From Nitratireductor kimnyeongensis (GTDB lineage: Bacteria > Pseudomonadota > Alphaproteobacteria > Rhizobiales > Rhizobiaceae): a stretch of 64,000 nt of DNA. Within the stretch, counting starts at the first letter, position 1; each line of letters starts with the position of its first letter. The notes below the pieces were generated by a model. It did no database searches, was not told the origin of the DNA, and worked only from the letters and a program-made list of their open reading frames with translations. The DNA lies in NCBI RefSeq assembly GCF_019891395.1, contig NZ_CP078143.1, forward strand, positions 1,278,001 to 1,342,000, written 5' to 3'. Of this stretch, positions 52,958 to 62,755 are shown one piece after another. The position numbers were made by a program, and so were the translations under genes.

Positions 52958-55900
52958 TCATTTTTGGATTGATTTTACGGATGGATAATTCACCCAGGAG
53001 TTGATTTTGTCCAAAAGAGCTCTGGGGCTGATGGGCTTGGAGAGGTAATCGTCCATTCCTGCTTCGAGACACAATTCGCGATCGCCCTTCAATGCGTGTG
53101 CCGTCACGCCAATGATGGGTAAGCGTGATAGGGCTCCATATTCGCGTTGACGAATCTCCCTCGTTGCTTCCAACCCGTTCATTTCGGGCATGGAAACGTC
53201 CATCAGAATCAGCCGTGGCTTCTTTCGTTCGCACTCTTCGATTGCGCGTCGACCATTCTCGACGATTTCGAAGCGCAATCCCGCTTCGCTGAGAATTTGC
53301 CGGAAAACGAGCTGGTTGACCTCATTGTCTTCCGCAACCAGGACATCAATTTCTGGACAGGTTGCGTCATCCGTCAAGGACGCAGCGTCTGACGCTGGCA
53401 TCGATTCGGTGTCGGGTTCCGCACGCCCATCCCCTGCCGCGAGGGGCGCCGCGCCTGACGACGTGGCTGTCGTGCTCTGCATCGCAGTGATCATCGCCTC
53501 AAGAAGCGCGGACGAGCGCGCCGGCTTGATGAGATGCGCCGCGATTGACAGCTCGCGCGCGCCAAACCCGGACAAAGACTGATCGACAGATGTAAGCAAC
53601 ACCACAGGCACCTCCGCGATCTCGGGTTCAGCGCGGATCGCTTCGACCAGCTCCAGTCCGTTCATGCCCGGCATCTGGTAGTCGACAACGATGCAGTCGA
53701 CCCGCAACCCCATTCCGGCCACGGCACGAAGCACTTCCAGCCCTTCAAGCGAATTGCGCGCGACGCAGGCATCAAAACCCCAATGCTCCATCTGCTCGCG
53801 CAGGATCATCCGGTTAACCGAATTGTCGTCGACAACCAGAACACGGGCATTCTTCACCTCGCGCGGGGCCAACGGCTGCTGCGCGGCACCCGCCGCCTTC
53901 GGGAGGGTCAGGGTGAACCAGAACGTCGACCCGCGTCCTTCAACGCTTTCGACGCCGATTTCCCCTCCCATAAGACCGACAAGACGCGAGGTGATGGCAA
54001 GCCCAAGACCGGTTCCCTCATGGCGCCGGGTCGACGATGCATCAACCTGGCTGAACTTGTCGAAAATCAGGTGAAGCTTGTTCTTCGGGATACCGATGCC
54101 CGTGTCGGTAACGCTGAATTGCAGCGCGAGTTCGCCATCGGGCGTCTCGCTGCCACTTACATTCACGAGAACATGTCCCTTCTCGGTGAACTTGACGGCA
54201 TTGCCCACGAGATTTGTGAGTATCTGACGAATGCGCCCGACATCCCCCACAACCGCGCGCGTGATGCCGGGGTCCACCCGGACGATCAGTTCGATGTCTT
54301 TTTCCTTCGCCCGGGAAGACATCAGCGTCGTAACATCTCCGACGGCTTCGCCAAGATAAAACGGCTCCGCCTCGAGGACGATGTGCCCCGCATCTATCTT
54401 CGAAAAATCGAGAATATCGTTGATGATGGTCAGGAGCGCGTTTCCCGACTTCAGAATGATATCCGTGAAGGTCTTCTGTTTGGCTGTGAGGTCTGTTTTC
54501 GCCAACAGCTCAGTCATGCCCAGAACGCCATTCATCGGCGTTCGGATTTCATGGCTCATATTGGCAAGAAACTCGGATTTTGCCCGGTCGGCGAGCACCG
54601 CCTCTTCCCGCGCGGCCTGCAACTCGGCCTCACGTTGTTTCAGCTCGGTGATATCCACCCGCACGCCGACGAAGGTTCCATCCTCCGTCCGTGTATCGAT
54701 GGCCTTGACCCAGCGACCATTGGAGTGACTGCGTTCGAAAATGCGGTGACGCACCTGGTATGACCTGAGGTAGCCTTCAATCCACGCCTCTCGATCAGTC
54801 TCGTAAAGTGCATCGAGCTCTGCATCGCCGCTCTGCCGAAAATATCCGGCGTCATGCGCCAGCTCAACCGCATAACGCAAGGACTTCCCCGGCCGCATAG
54901 CCGGAATCATGGCCGGCAATGCCTCCTGCATCTTGTGATTCGCCAGAACATACCGGTCATCACGATCGTAGATGACGACACCGGCCGGCAGCGTCTCGAG
55001 AACCTCAGCAAGTTGCCGCCTGGCATCCTCGGCATCGTTCTCGCGCTTACGGATGTCCGAAATGTCGAACAGGGCGCCCACCACGTAGGGCGTCCCGCTT
55101 TCCGTCTCCACGCGACATTTTCGGACGATGCGATACTTGCCAATGCCCGGCTGGTCGAAATCCTCCTCGACTTCAAAATCCTCGTGCGTGTCCAGCACGT
55201 GCCGTTCGCTTCTCTCGAAGTTTTCAGCGAGTTCGGGCGATGAGAAATCTGTGGCTCGCCGACCAAGGATGTCAGGGACTTCGACGCCAAGCGTACGCTT
55301 GAATGCCCTGTTGACCAGGACGAAGCGAAGTTTCTCATCCTTCGCGAAAACCGGATTCGGCAACTCATCGAGAATTGCCTCGGCAAGCTTTGCTTTTTCG
55401 AGAGCCGCCGCCAGCGCATCCTCATGACGCCTGAGCCGAGTAATGTCGGTGCAGATGCCTATCGTGCCACCATCGGCTGTCCGCTTCTCACGATGCATGA
55501 TCCAGCGTCCATCGGTGAAGCGGATAACGCTTTCGAACGCATCTTCACAACTGCGAAGAGCCAGCACCTTCTGAAGCCAGACCTGCGGGTCCGCGCCCTC
55601 CGTTGAAAGGATGCCACGCTCAATACCCGCACGCAGCAATGCTTCGAAAGACGTCCCAGGACGGATGAAATCCTCGAGTCCGGCATACATCACAAGCATC
55701 GCCTGATTGCACAGGACGAGGCGATCATCCGCATCGTAACAACACAAGGCGTCCCGAGTGACATCGAGCGCGGCCATCAGTCTCGCAAAGTGTCCCCCGC
55801 TGCCGGGGTAACGCTCCTTCGGGTCAGCATCGTCATCCGAGCGATGCACACCACGCAGAAGTCCCATCATCTGCGTGACATTCTGCGCCACCCCACGATA

Positions 55901-56338
55901 GCCACAGAAGCGGTTCTCGTCGTCAAACACCGGGGAACCGGATACCGAGATCCAACGACAGTCCGGCGGCCCCCCTTCAAGGTCATAGACAAACTGCTCG
56001 AATGGTGCCCGCGCAGCAAGAAGCCTCTCATGCGCCTCCACGTCACAAACGGGATGAAAGGCATTGCGGACTAGCGTGATACGCGACCGGCCGATGAAAC
56101 GCTTCGGATCGAAGCCTGTGACCGTCTGAAATTCTTTTGAAATCCAGGTCAGACGATGATTTTCGTCCGTTTCCCACACCCAACCGGAGGCAGACCGAAG
56201 CAGCGCGGCCAGTGCATCACCGCGAAATCGCTCATCAACATCTGAACCCTCACCGGTTGCCAAAACCACACGCTCCCCAGAAAGGCACAATCGAACCTTC
56301 TCGTGCTCCCAAAACTTCAACCTCAGTGTCGTGTCCAA
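52958..56338 (-). CDS. Hybrid histidine kinase with four PAS domains and two receivers
   Basis: The 1126-residue protein has no membrane segment. Four PAS-type domains (about 40-155, 185-302, 315-430, 440-565) are followed by a HisKA dimerisation domain with His596 in SHEIRTPMNG, a HATPase with LTNLVGNAVKFTEKG near 708 and DTGIGIPKN near 745, GTGLGLA near 775, and two receivers: REC1 (832-950, Asp886 in VVDYQMPG) and REC2 (998-1115, Asp1047 in ILMDVSMPEM). A cytoplasmic redox or ligand sensor is inferred from the PAS set. It lies immediately upstream of pstS on the same strand, where other genomes carry phoR. No phosphotransfer (Hpt) domain is visible. Confidence 0.93.
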   Translation of the reverse strand: MDTTLRLKFWEHEKVRLCLSGERVVLATGEGSDVDERFRGDALAALLRSASGWVWETDENHRLTWISKEFQTVTGFDPKRFIGRSRITLVRNAFHPVCDVEAHERLLAARAPFEQFVYDLEGGPPDCRWISVSGSPVFDDENRFCGYRGVAQNVTQMMGLLRGVHRSDDDADPKERYPGSGGHFARLMAALDVTRDALCCYDADDRLVLCNQAMLVMYAGLEDFIRPGTSFEALLRAGIERGILSTEGADPQVWLQKVLALRSCEDAFESVIRFTDGRWIMHREKRTADGGTIGICTDITRLRRHEDALAAALEKAKLAEAILDELPNPVFAKDEKLRFVLVNRAFKRTLGVEVPDILGRRATDFSSPELAENFERSERHVLDTHEDFEVEEDFDQPGIGKYRIVRKCRVETESGTPYVVGALFDISDIRKRENDAEDARRQLAEVLETLPAGVVIYDRDDRYVLANHKMQEALPAMIPAMRPGKSLRYAVELAHDAGYFRQSGDAELDALYETDREAWIEGYLRSYQVRHRIFERSHSNGRWVKAIDTRTEDGTFVGVRVDITELKQREAELQAAREEAVLADRAKSEFLANMSHEIRTPMNGVLGMTELLAKTDLTAKQKTFTDIILKSGNALLTIINDILDFSKIDAGHIVLEAEPFYLGEAVGDVTTLMSSRAKEKDIELIVRVDPGITRAVVGDVGRIRQILTNLVGNAVKFTEKGHVLVNVSGSETPDGELALQFSVTDTGIGIPKNKLHLIFDKFSQVDASSTRRHEGTGLGLAITSRLVGLMGGEIGVESVEGRGSTFWFTLTLPKAAGAAQQPLAPREVKNARVLVVDDNSVNRMILREQMEHWGFDACVARNSLEGLEVLRAVAGMGLRVDCIVVDYQMPGMNGLELVEAIRAEPEIAEVPVVLLTSVDQSLSGFGARELSIAAHLIKPARSSALLEAMITAMQSTTATSSGAAPLAAGDGRAEPDTESMPASDAASLTDDATCPEIDVLVAEDNEVNQLVFRQILSEAGLRFEIVENGRRAIEECERKKPRLILMDVSMPEMNGLEATREIRQREYGALSRLPIIGVTAHALKGDRELCLEAGMDDYLSKPISPRALLDKINSWVNYPSVKSIQK

Positions 56339-56451
56339 GGCTTAACGATTCGCAAAGCATAAGAGATGTTCGCAGCATACCCTGCCAGACGGAGCTTGCC
56401 CGTCGCTGGACAGATGACGGCGAAGCCGCAAAAAAGAATATGGTGAGAGAA

Positions 56452-56527
56452 TGGTACTCCCAAGGGGACTCGAACCCCTGTTTCCGCCGTGAGAGGGCGG
56501 CGTCCTAGACCACTAGACGATGGGAGC
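56452..56527 (-). tRNA. tRNA-Glu (anticodon CUC)
   Basis: On the minus strand the 76-nt cloverleaf begins GCTCCCA and ends TGGGAGTA-CCA, with one G-U in the acceptor stem. The anticodon stem CCGCC/GGCGG encloses loop CTCTCAC, giving CTC for GAG. The CCA is encoded. It lies upstream of the hybrid kinase start. Confidence 0.96.
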
Positions 56528-56578
56528 GCAGTGATTGCGGCGATATAGTCGCCTTCGCCGGCAAATGCAACAGGGGTT

Positions 56579-56989
56579 TTACGTTAGCTGCGATTTCGGC
56601 TCCAAAAGATCCCAGAGATTGCCGTGGAGATCCGAAAAGACGGCGACCGTACCATAGGCTTCTTCCCGAGGCTCTTGATGAAATGCGACGCCCGCTTCTC
56701 GCATGGCGTGATAATCACGCCAGAAATTATCGGTGTGGAGAAAGAGAAACACACGGCCACCCGCCTGATTGCCGATGGCGGCCTCCTGTTCCTCACTGGC
56801 CGCCCGCGCCAGTAGCAACGCGCCGGATGCACCGCGTTGTGGCGCAATGACCACCCAACGCTTATCAGGTGACAGCGGAGTGTCTTCCAATAGCTGGAAA
56901 GCCAGTTTCTCACGATACCAGGCGATCGCCTCGTCATAGTCGCGCACGACAAGCGTGGTGAGCGCGATGCGACGGTCGGCCAACGTCAC
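56579..56989 (-). CDS. VOC/glyoxalase-family protein
   Basis: The 136-residue protein is a single glyoxalase-like VOC domain: VVRDYDEAIAWYREKLAF near 13, the RVFLFLHTDNFWRDY segment near 79 and SDLHGNLWDLLEP near 118. A metal-binding set is not complete by inspection, so catalytic activity is uncertain. Its ATG overlaps the stop of the preceding membrane protein gene (ATGA), so the two are coupled. tRNA-Glu stands 52 bp downstream. Confidence 0.83.
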   Translation of the reverse strand: MTLADRRIALTTLVVRDYDEAIAWYREKLAFQLLEDTPLSPDKRWVVIAPQRGASGALLLARAASEEQEAAIGNQAGGRVFLFLHTDNFWRDYHAMREAGVAFHQEPREEAYGTVAVFSDLHGNLWDLLEPKSQLT

Positions 56990-57360
56990 GGCTCCAGAAC
57001 GAATCGGGCGATCATCCGACCGCTTCTGAGATCGAAAAGGCGCAACTCCTCACCGCCATTCGCCAACCTCAAATGCAGAGAGACCCGCATCCCGTCCAGC
57101 CCCTGAGAGACGATGCGAGCCCCCTGGGGCAGAACAATTTTTCCCTCAACAGGATCGCCCGGCAGCGCGATCGTGGCCGCTGGTTCTTCAGGTCGGCTGC
57201 TAAGGGTCTTGTAGACAAACGCGAGTACGACGGCCATAACCGCAGCGAACAGAATGCCCAGATTGATGGCCATGAAGCGGACCATCTTGCGGCGCACACG
57301 CTCGGCCGCCGGGTCGAGTTCGTCCTGCTCCAGGTCTTCCTGTTCTTGTGGCGTGGCCAT
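56986..57360 (-). CDS. DUF6476-type single-pass membrane protein
   Basis: The 124-residue protein has an acidic N-terminus, one membrane helix at about 28-49 (RFMAINLGILFAAVMAVVLAF), and a C-terminal soluble domain with ARIVSQGLDGMRVSLHLRL and LFDLRSGRMIARF. It resembles the DUF6476 family of Rhizobiales, recalled from memory. It is divergent from rluD at a distance of only 26 bp and coupled to the VOC gene. Function is unknown. Confidence 0.72.
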   Translation of the reverse strand: MATPQEQEDLEQDELDPAAERVRRKMVRFMAINLGILFAAVMAVVLAFVYKTLSSRPEEPAATIALPGDPVEGKIVLPQGARIVSQGLDGMRVSLHLRLANGGEELRLFDLRSGRMIARFVLEP

Positions 57361-57386
57361 GTCTCACCGTTTCGAAAGCAGTTTCA

Positions 57387-58436
57387 ATGGGCGATCCTGA
57401 TACCGAAGACCACCATGAATGGGAAGCCATGAACGGGCGCAAAGCGTTTTCCGTTGCGCCTGAAGACGCCGGCGAGCGGCTGGATCGCTGGCTTTCGGGC
57501 AGGCTGGGCGCGTCGGTTTCACGCAGCCGTCTTCAGGCGCTCATACGTGCTGGCTCGGTCATGCAAGGTGAAAAGCCGGTCACCGAAACCAAGCTCAAAA
57601 TTGCCGAGGGTGAGGTTTACACACTTCTGATCCCGGAAGCGGCGCCCGCAGAACCCGAAGCCGAAGCGATTTCGCTCGACGTGCTCTTTGAAGACGACGC
57701 CCTGATCGTCATCAACAAGCCGGCCGGGCTGGTGGTTCACCCCGCCCCCGGCAATTGGTCGGGCACGCTGGTCAACGCGCTGCTTCACCATTGCGGCGAT
57801 TCACTCTCGGGGATTGGCGGCGTGCGCCGCCCCGGCATCGTGCATCGTCTCGATCGGGACACCAGCGGGGTGATGGTCGTCGCCAAGACAGACAATGCCC
57901 ATCGCATTCTATCGGAGAGCTTTGCCGACCACGGGCGCAGTGGCGATCTGGAACGCGCCTACATCGCCCTCGTCTGGGGCGCACCCGAACGGATGTCCGG
58001 AACGATCAACGCGCCGCTCGGCCGTCACGCGCAGAGCCGCACCCTGCGCGCTGTTGTGCCGGCGGGACGCAGCGATGCACGCCATGCCGTAACCCGCTAT
58101 CAGGTTCAGCAACGCTACGGAACCGACGGCAGCGGCAAGGCGTTTGCCGCGAAAGTGGAATGCAGGCTGGAAACCGGGCGCACGCACCAGATCCGCGTGC
58201 ACATGGCTCATATCGGCCATCCCCTGATCGGCGACGCCGATTATGGCCGCGCCTTCCGCACGAAGGTCAATCGGCTACCTGAAGACATACGCCCCACAGT
58301 TGCCGCTTTTCCGCGCCAGGCTCTTCATGCGCGCCTTCTGGCATTCCGCCATCCGGAGACCGGCGATCTCATGCGTTTCGAGGCCGAACCGCCCTCCGAC
58401 ATGATGGCATTGACAAAGGCACTCGATATTTTGTAA
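57387..58436 (+). CDS. RluA-family 23S rRNA pseudouridine synthase (RluD-type)
   Basis: The 349-residue enzyme has an N-terminal S4 domain (GERLDRWLSGRLG...SRSRLQALIRAG) and the catalytic core with Asp in HRLDRDTSG near 154, the NKPAGLVVHPA segment near 108 and CRLETGRTHQIRVHM near 257. It belongs to the RluC/RluD type that modifies uridines in 23S rRNA. The ATG at 57387 was used; an ATG at 57429, immediately before the family core, is an equally good alternative. It stands just upstream of rpoH on the same strand. Confidence 0.88.
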   Translation: MGDPDTEDHHEWEAMNGRKAFSVAPEDAGERLDRWLSGRLGASVSRSRLQALIRAGSVMQGEKPVTETKLKIAEGEVYTLLIPEAAPAEPEAEAISLDVLFEDDALIVINKPAGLVVHPAPGNWSGTLVNALLHHCGDSLSGIGGVRRPGIVHRLDRDTSGVMVVAKTDNAHRILSESFADHGRSGDLERAYIALVWGAPERMSGTINAPLGRHAQSRTLRAVVPAGRSDARHAVTRYQVQQRYGTDGSGKAFAAKVECRLETGRTHQIRVHMAHIGHPLIGDADYGRAFRTKVNRLPEDIRPTVAAFPRQALHARLLAFRHPETGDLMRFEAEPPSDMMALTKALDIL

Positions 58437-58636
58437 TCATCGGTACAATAATATTATCGTTCACCATCTGGTGACATAATGTTGACAACAGAGTGAAACT
58501 TTAACCGTCGGAATTCGTTCCTATATAGGATATGGTGCAGCGCATCAAAGATGGTCGCACTGTCTCTCATTTCAGCATACGCCAAGGTTTCAAGGCGTCC
58601 CGCATGAGGGCATATCCGGCAAAGGAGGGTGCTTTA

Positions 58637-59560
58637 ATGGCCCAGACATTACCTAGTATCGCTTCGGGTGAAGGCGGATTGACCCGCTACCTGGAGGAGA
58701 TTCGCCGCTTCCCCATGCTTCAGCCTGAGGAAGAGTACATGCTCGCCAAGCGTTATTCCGAGCATGACGACACGGCTGCAGCCCACAAGCTTGTTACGAG
58801 CCATCTGCGTCTCGTGGCGAAGATAGCCATGGGTTACCGCGGCTACGGGCTGCCGATCGGCGAAGTTATCTCTGAAGGCAATGTCGGCCTGATGCAGGCC
58901 GTGAAGAAATTCGAACCGGAGCGCGGCTTCCGTCTCGCCACCTACGCCATGTGGTGGATCAAGGCCTCCATTCAGGAATATATTCTACGCTCGTGGAGCC
59001 TCGTGAAGATGGGCACCACGGCGAACCAGAAGCGGCTCTTCTTCAACCTTCGCAAGGTGAAGAGCAAGATTCAGGCGCTTGACGATGGCGACCTGAACCC
59101 CGAACAGGTTTCGGAAATCGCTACACGCCTGAATGTGAGTGAGGAAGAGGTGGTTTCCATGAACCGCCGCCTCTCCGGTGACGCTTCACTCAACGCGCCC
59201 ATTCGGGCGACCGAGGGTGAATCGGGCGAATGGCAGGACTGGCTGGTCGACGATGGCGAGAGCCAGGAAGACATCCTGGTCGAGCAGGACGAATTGGAGA
59301 CCCGCCGCCGCATGCTCGGCGACGCCATATCCGTGCTCAATGACCGTGAAAAGCGCATCTTTCAGGCGCGGCGCCTCTCCGAAGATCCGATGACCCTGGA
59401 AGAGCTTTCAGGCGAGTTCGACATCAGCCGCGAACGGGTGCGCCAGATCGAGGTTCGCGCATTCGAGAAGGTACAGGAGGCCGTGCAGAACTCGGCCCGT
59501 GAGCAGGCGATGGCCGCAAAGGCCATGGCTGCAGAGGCACACCGGCAGGCAGGCGCCTGA
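58637..59560 (+). CDS. rpoH: RNA polymerase sigma-32 factor RpoH
   Basis: RpoH (307 residues) directs heat-shock gene transcription. The sequence has the region 2 segment YAMWWIKASIQEYILRSWSLVKMGT near 113 and the RpoH-box QKRLFFNLRKVKSKIQ near 141, specific to sigma-32 factors, and region 4 FDISRERVRQIEVRAFEKVQ near 262. AAAGGAGGG precedes the ATG at 58637. The upstream 200 bp is AT-rich and includes TTGACAACAGAG and CCTATATAGG, a likely promoter. A terminator follows at 59596-59625. Confidence 0.96.
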   Translation: MAQTLPSIASGEGGLTRYLEEIRRFPMLQPEEEYMLAKRYSEHDDTAAAHKLVTSHLRLVAKIAMGYRGYGLPIGEVISEGNVGLMQAVKKFEPERGFRLATYAMWWIKASIQEYILRSWSLVKMGTTANQKRLFFNLRKVKSKIQALDDGDLNPEQVSEIATRLNVSEEEVVSMNRRLSGDASLNAPIRATEGESGEWQDWLVDDGESQEDILVEQDELETRRRMLGDAISVLNDREKRIFQARRLSEDPMTLEELSGEFDISRERVRQIEVRAFEKVQEAVQNSAREQAMAAKAMAAEAHRQAGA

Positions 59561-59595
59561 CGCTCGCTCTCAAAATCGGGCGCGACCCACAATCA

Positions 59596-59625
59596 AAAAA
59601 GCCGGCGGAATACTGCCGGCTTTTT
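59596..59625 (+). terminator. Intrinsic terminator of rpoH
   Basis: AAAAAGCCGGC and GCCGGCTTTTT pair around an 8-nt loop. It begins 36 bp after the rpoH stop and also sits at the end of the convergent hypothetical gene. Confidence 0.92.
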
Positions 59626-59659
59626 GCATTCTTGTTCCTGCTATTGAAGCGAATTCCGG

Positions 59660-61144
59660 TTAACCGCTCGTCGCAGATTGCCAGGCGTTCAGCACGTCGG
59701 TGAACACCTTGTCTCCCGGAATCCCTTTTTCGATCGTGATCAGTGCACGCCTGCCCGACTTGTAAACCACGGGTATGTCGATCCAGCTCTGCCGACGCAG
59801 CAGAAGCATATTCGTTTCTGTATCTGCGGTGCTGTCGCTGAGCGCCACGAGGAAGAAGCCATCGGCAATTTTAGCCGGGATGCCCAACAGCGGATTGCCC
59901 GTATCCTGTTCGGAACGCTTCAGGGAGACCCGCAGCACACTGTCGATCCCACCGCCATCGAAATCATCGGGTGTTAGAAAGATGATCTCCAATATGTGGC
60001 TGGCCGGCAAGGACTCATCGGCGTTCCTCCGAATCGTCATCTTCAGCTGGAGATTCTTCTCTGGAATGGTCGCATCGGCGCGAATGGCCGGTTCCGGCGG
60101 GAGATCATTGCCCGGCGATTCCTGAACGACCGACCAAACGACCGCGCCAAGATCCGCTGACCCCTGCGAAACGCTCGTCCGTTCTTCATAGTAAATGGCT
60201 TTTTGCCCCACCGGCAGTGCTTCACTGGGGCCAGGGCTCTCTGTCTGACTGCCTTGAGAGGGTGGCGGCTGGATGGCGTCGCCATCGTTCGGTACAGTCG
60301 CCTGCGCAACGGAGGTGCCTTCGCCCAGACCCGGTTCTCCACCAGCAGGGCCTTCGTCGACCTCGCGCCCATCAGCCAGGAGACGTTGGGTGAATTTCTG
60401 CACAGGCTCGGGCTGAGCCGGCTGCTGGCTCGCGTCCGTATTGCCCGTCTCCGAAGGTGCGGGTGCCGCGCTCTCATTGTCGCCAGACGTCTCGCCCCCA
60501 GAAACCGGCGCAGATTCGCCGTTTTCGGCAAGCGTCTGCTCAGCACCATCAAAACCGGCCAGACGCGTGAGATCGTCTTTATAAAACCAGGCTCCGGCCA
60601 CGAGTGCAGCAAGAAGCAGCACCACCCCGGCAATCAACCCGGTTGCGCCACCCTTTCCTGATTTTCTGCGCGGCGGCGGCGGCGGCGTTTCGAGAGCAGG
60701 TTCCGCTCCCGAAGCCGATGGCGCCTCAACCCGCGCAGCTTGGCCCGCTTTTCCATCCACCGGTTCGGGCCCGGCGTCCTGTGATGTCCTGTCCTCGAAG
60801 GAAGCAGGCTCCGGCGGTGTCCGCTGAGCCTGGAAGGCTGAAGGGACCGGATCGCGCGGCTTTGCAGGATCGACGTCCAGCTCGGCAAAGATCTGGTCGA
60901 GCTCGTCCTGTGCAGGTTCTTCAGGAGCCGGCGGGGGGGCGTACTCGGCCTCAACCCGGGCAATTGCATCTTCCAGCAGCTTGCGCTGCCGGTCGGCAAC
61001 GGCGGTTGATGGCGCCGGGTCCATGCCCTTGAGCTTGTTCTCGATCGTTGCCCGGGCTTTCTGATAGATACGCTCGCGCGCCGCCGGAGTGTTTTCCGAC
61101 AATGCGTCGATCGTCTTCTTCAGAACCGCAGAAAAATCCGCCAT
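59660..61144 (-). CDS. Conserved rhizobial membrane protein, proline-rich
   Basis: The 494-residue protein has a helical N-terminal part (about 1-70), a Pro/Glu-rich linker with PPPPPRRKSGKGG near 152-164, one membrane segment LIAGVVLLLAALVAGAWF near 168, a second long acidic linker, and a C-terminal domain with FFLVALSDSTADTETNMLLL near 437. It has no signal peptide. From memory, genes of this type occur between rpoH and purA in related genomes, which argues that it is real. Function unknown. Confidence 0.7.
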   Translation of the reverse strand: MADFSAVLKKTIDALSENTPAARERIYQKARATIENKLKGMDPAPSTAVADRQRKLLEDAIARVEAEYAPPPAPEEPAQDELDQIFAELDVDPAKPRDPVPSAFQAQRTPPEPASFEDRTSQDAGPEPVDGKAGQAARVEAPSASGAEPALETPPPPPRRKSGKGGATGLIAGVVLLLAALVAGAWFYKDDLTRLAGFDGAEQTLAENGESAPVSGGETSGDNESAAPAPSETGNTDASQQPAQPEPVQKFTQRLLADGREVDEGPAGGEPGLGEGTSVAQATVPNDGDAIQPPPSQGSQTESPGPSEALPVGQKAIYYEERTSVSQGSADLGAVVWSVVQESPGNDLPPEPAIRADATIPEKNLQLKMTIRRNADESLPASHILEIIFLTPDDFDGGGIDSVLRVSLKRSEQDTGNPLLGIPAKIADGFFLVALSDSTADTETNMLLLRRQSWIDIPVVYKSGRRALITIEKGIPGDKVFTDVLNAWQSATSG

Positions 61145-61218
61145 GCCGTATCAAACCTGTGTTACTTCCAGAACGCGCACTCATCTGAATAGCACGCAAC
61201 GCAATTTTGCACGCGAAA

Positions 61219-62517
61219 CTAGTCCTGAAAAGGATCTGTCACAAGTATGGCGTCTTCGCGTTCGGGACTGGTGGAAAGAATCGCCACCGGCGCGCCGATC
61301 AATTCTTCCACGTGGCGCACATATTTGACGGCCTGAGCCGGCAAATCCGTCCATTTGCGCGCGCCCCTGGTGGTGCCCTTCCAGCCTTCGAGCGTCTCAT
61401 AGACAGGCTCAAGTCGCGCCTGCGCACCCTGGCCGGCCGGGAGGTAGTCGATCAATTCGCCATCAAGCTTGTAGCCCGTGCAGATCTTGATCTCATCCAT
61501 GCCATCCAGAACGTCGAGCTTGGTGAGCGCGATGCCATTCATGCCATTGGTCACCACGGCCTGTCGCACCAGAACGGCGTCAAACCAGCCGCAGCGCCGC
61601 TGACGTCCTGTCACGGTGCCGAACTCATGCCCCCGTGTGCCGAGAAATTCACCAACCTCGTTCTTCTGCTCGGTCGGGAACGGTCCCTCTCCGACTCGGG
61701 TGGTGTAGGCCTTGGTGATGCCGAGCACATAATCGATGGATCCTGGCCCAAGCCCGGAACCGGTCGCCGCCTGCCCTGCAATCGTGTTGGAAGACGTCAC
61801 GAACGGATATGTGCCATGGTCGATGTCGAGCATGGTGCCCTGCGCACCCTCAAACAGGATGCGCTGACCGGCCCGGCGCGCGTCTTCTAGGATTTTCCAC
61901 ACACGATCGACATAGGGAAGAATCTTGTCGGCGACCGACGTCAGCTCCTCCATGATCGCTTGATGCGTGACTTCTTCATGCCCAAGACCGCGACGCAGCG
62001 CATTGTGATGCGTGAGCAGCCGGTCGATCTTCATCGGCAGCGTGTCCTTGTTGGCCAGGTCCATCACGCGGATGGCGCGGCGGCCCACCTTGTCTTCATA
62101 GGCCGGGCCGATGCCGCGGCGTGTGGTGCCGATCTTCGTGCCCGAATTGGAAGCGGCATCCTCGCGGAAACCATCAAGCTCGCGGTGAAGCGAAAGGATC
62201 AAAGCCGTGTTCTCGGCAATCTTCAGCCGATCCGGCGTCACCTCCACGCCCTGCTCGGCGAGGCGCCCCATTTCCGCAACAAAAGCATGCGGGTCGAAGA
62301 CCACACCATTGCCGATGACAGAAAGCTTTCCGGGGCGAACGACGCCGGAGGGAAGAAGCGACAGCTTGTAGCTCACGCCGTCGATGACGAGGGTATGCCC
62401 GGCATTGTGCCCGCCCTGAAAGCGCGCCACCACATCGGCGCGTTCCGACAGCCAGTCCACGATCTTGCCTTTGCCCTCGTCGCCCCACTGTGAGCCGACA
62501 ACCACCACATTTGCCAT
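61219..62517 (-). CDS. purA: Adenylosuccinate synthetase
   Basis: PurA (432 residues) joins IMP and aspartate with GTP to give adenylosuccinate, the first dedicated step of AMP synthesis. It shows [17 protein letters not shown] at 8-24, GGHNAGHT near 35, GIGPAYEDK near 131, and the late RRCGWFD near 296. AAGGA lies 7 bp before the ATG at 62517; a frame seven codons longer has no ribosome site. Confidence 0.98.
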   Translation of the reverse strand: MANVVVVGSQWGDEGKGKIVDWLSERADVVARFQGGHNAGHTLVIDGVSYKLSLLPSGVVRPGKLSVIGNGVVFDPHAFVAEMGRLAEQGVEVTPDRLKIAENTALILSLHRELDGFREDAASNSGTKIGTTRRGIGPAYEDKVGRRAIRVMDLANKDTLPMKIDRLLTHHNALRRGLGHEEVTHQAIMEELTSVADKILPYVDRVWKILEDARRAGQRILFEGAQGTMLDIDHGTYPFVTSSNTIAGQAATGSGLGPGSIDYVLGITKAYTTRVGEGPFPTEQKNEVGEFLGTRGHEFGTVTGRQRRCGWFDAVLVRQAVVTNGMNGIALTKLDVLDGMDEIKICTGYKLDGELIDYLPAGQGAQARLEPVYETLEGWKGTTRGARKWTDLPAQAVKYVRHVEELIGAPVAILSTSPEREDAILVTDPFQD

Positions 62518-62659
62518 GAAAATGTCCTTCCGGCGCAACGTCCGGCGGGTCCCCCGCCTGGATGATCTAAAAAATCGAAAGGCTTCTATAGAGCCTCAAA
62601 GCCCCGGTGGGAACCATCTCGGACTCTCCCAAACCGATTTCCGCAGCGAATGGTCCTCA

Positions 62660-62750
62660 TGTCGCACTTGACGGAAAAAGCGGATGGGCGTAACTCCGTC
62701 CGTGGGCCACCTCTCCCCACCGAGAGGCGTGCTATCTGGAAGGATAGGAT
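62660..62750 (+). ncRNA. serC leader RNA motif candidate
   Basis: Upstream of serC two hairpins lie in line: CGGAT/GTCCG at 62681-62685 and 62698-62702 (one G-U), and the strong CCTCTC/GAGAGG at 62710-62715 and 62722-62727. A conserved serC leader RNA is known in alphaproteobacteria (Rfam). Position and the two-hairpin layout fit; its ligand is not established. A covariance search would be needed to confirm. Confidence 0.55.
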
Positions 62751-62755
62751 ATATC

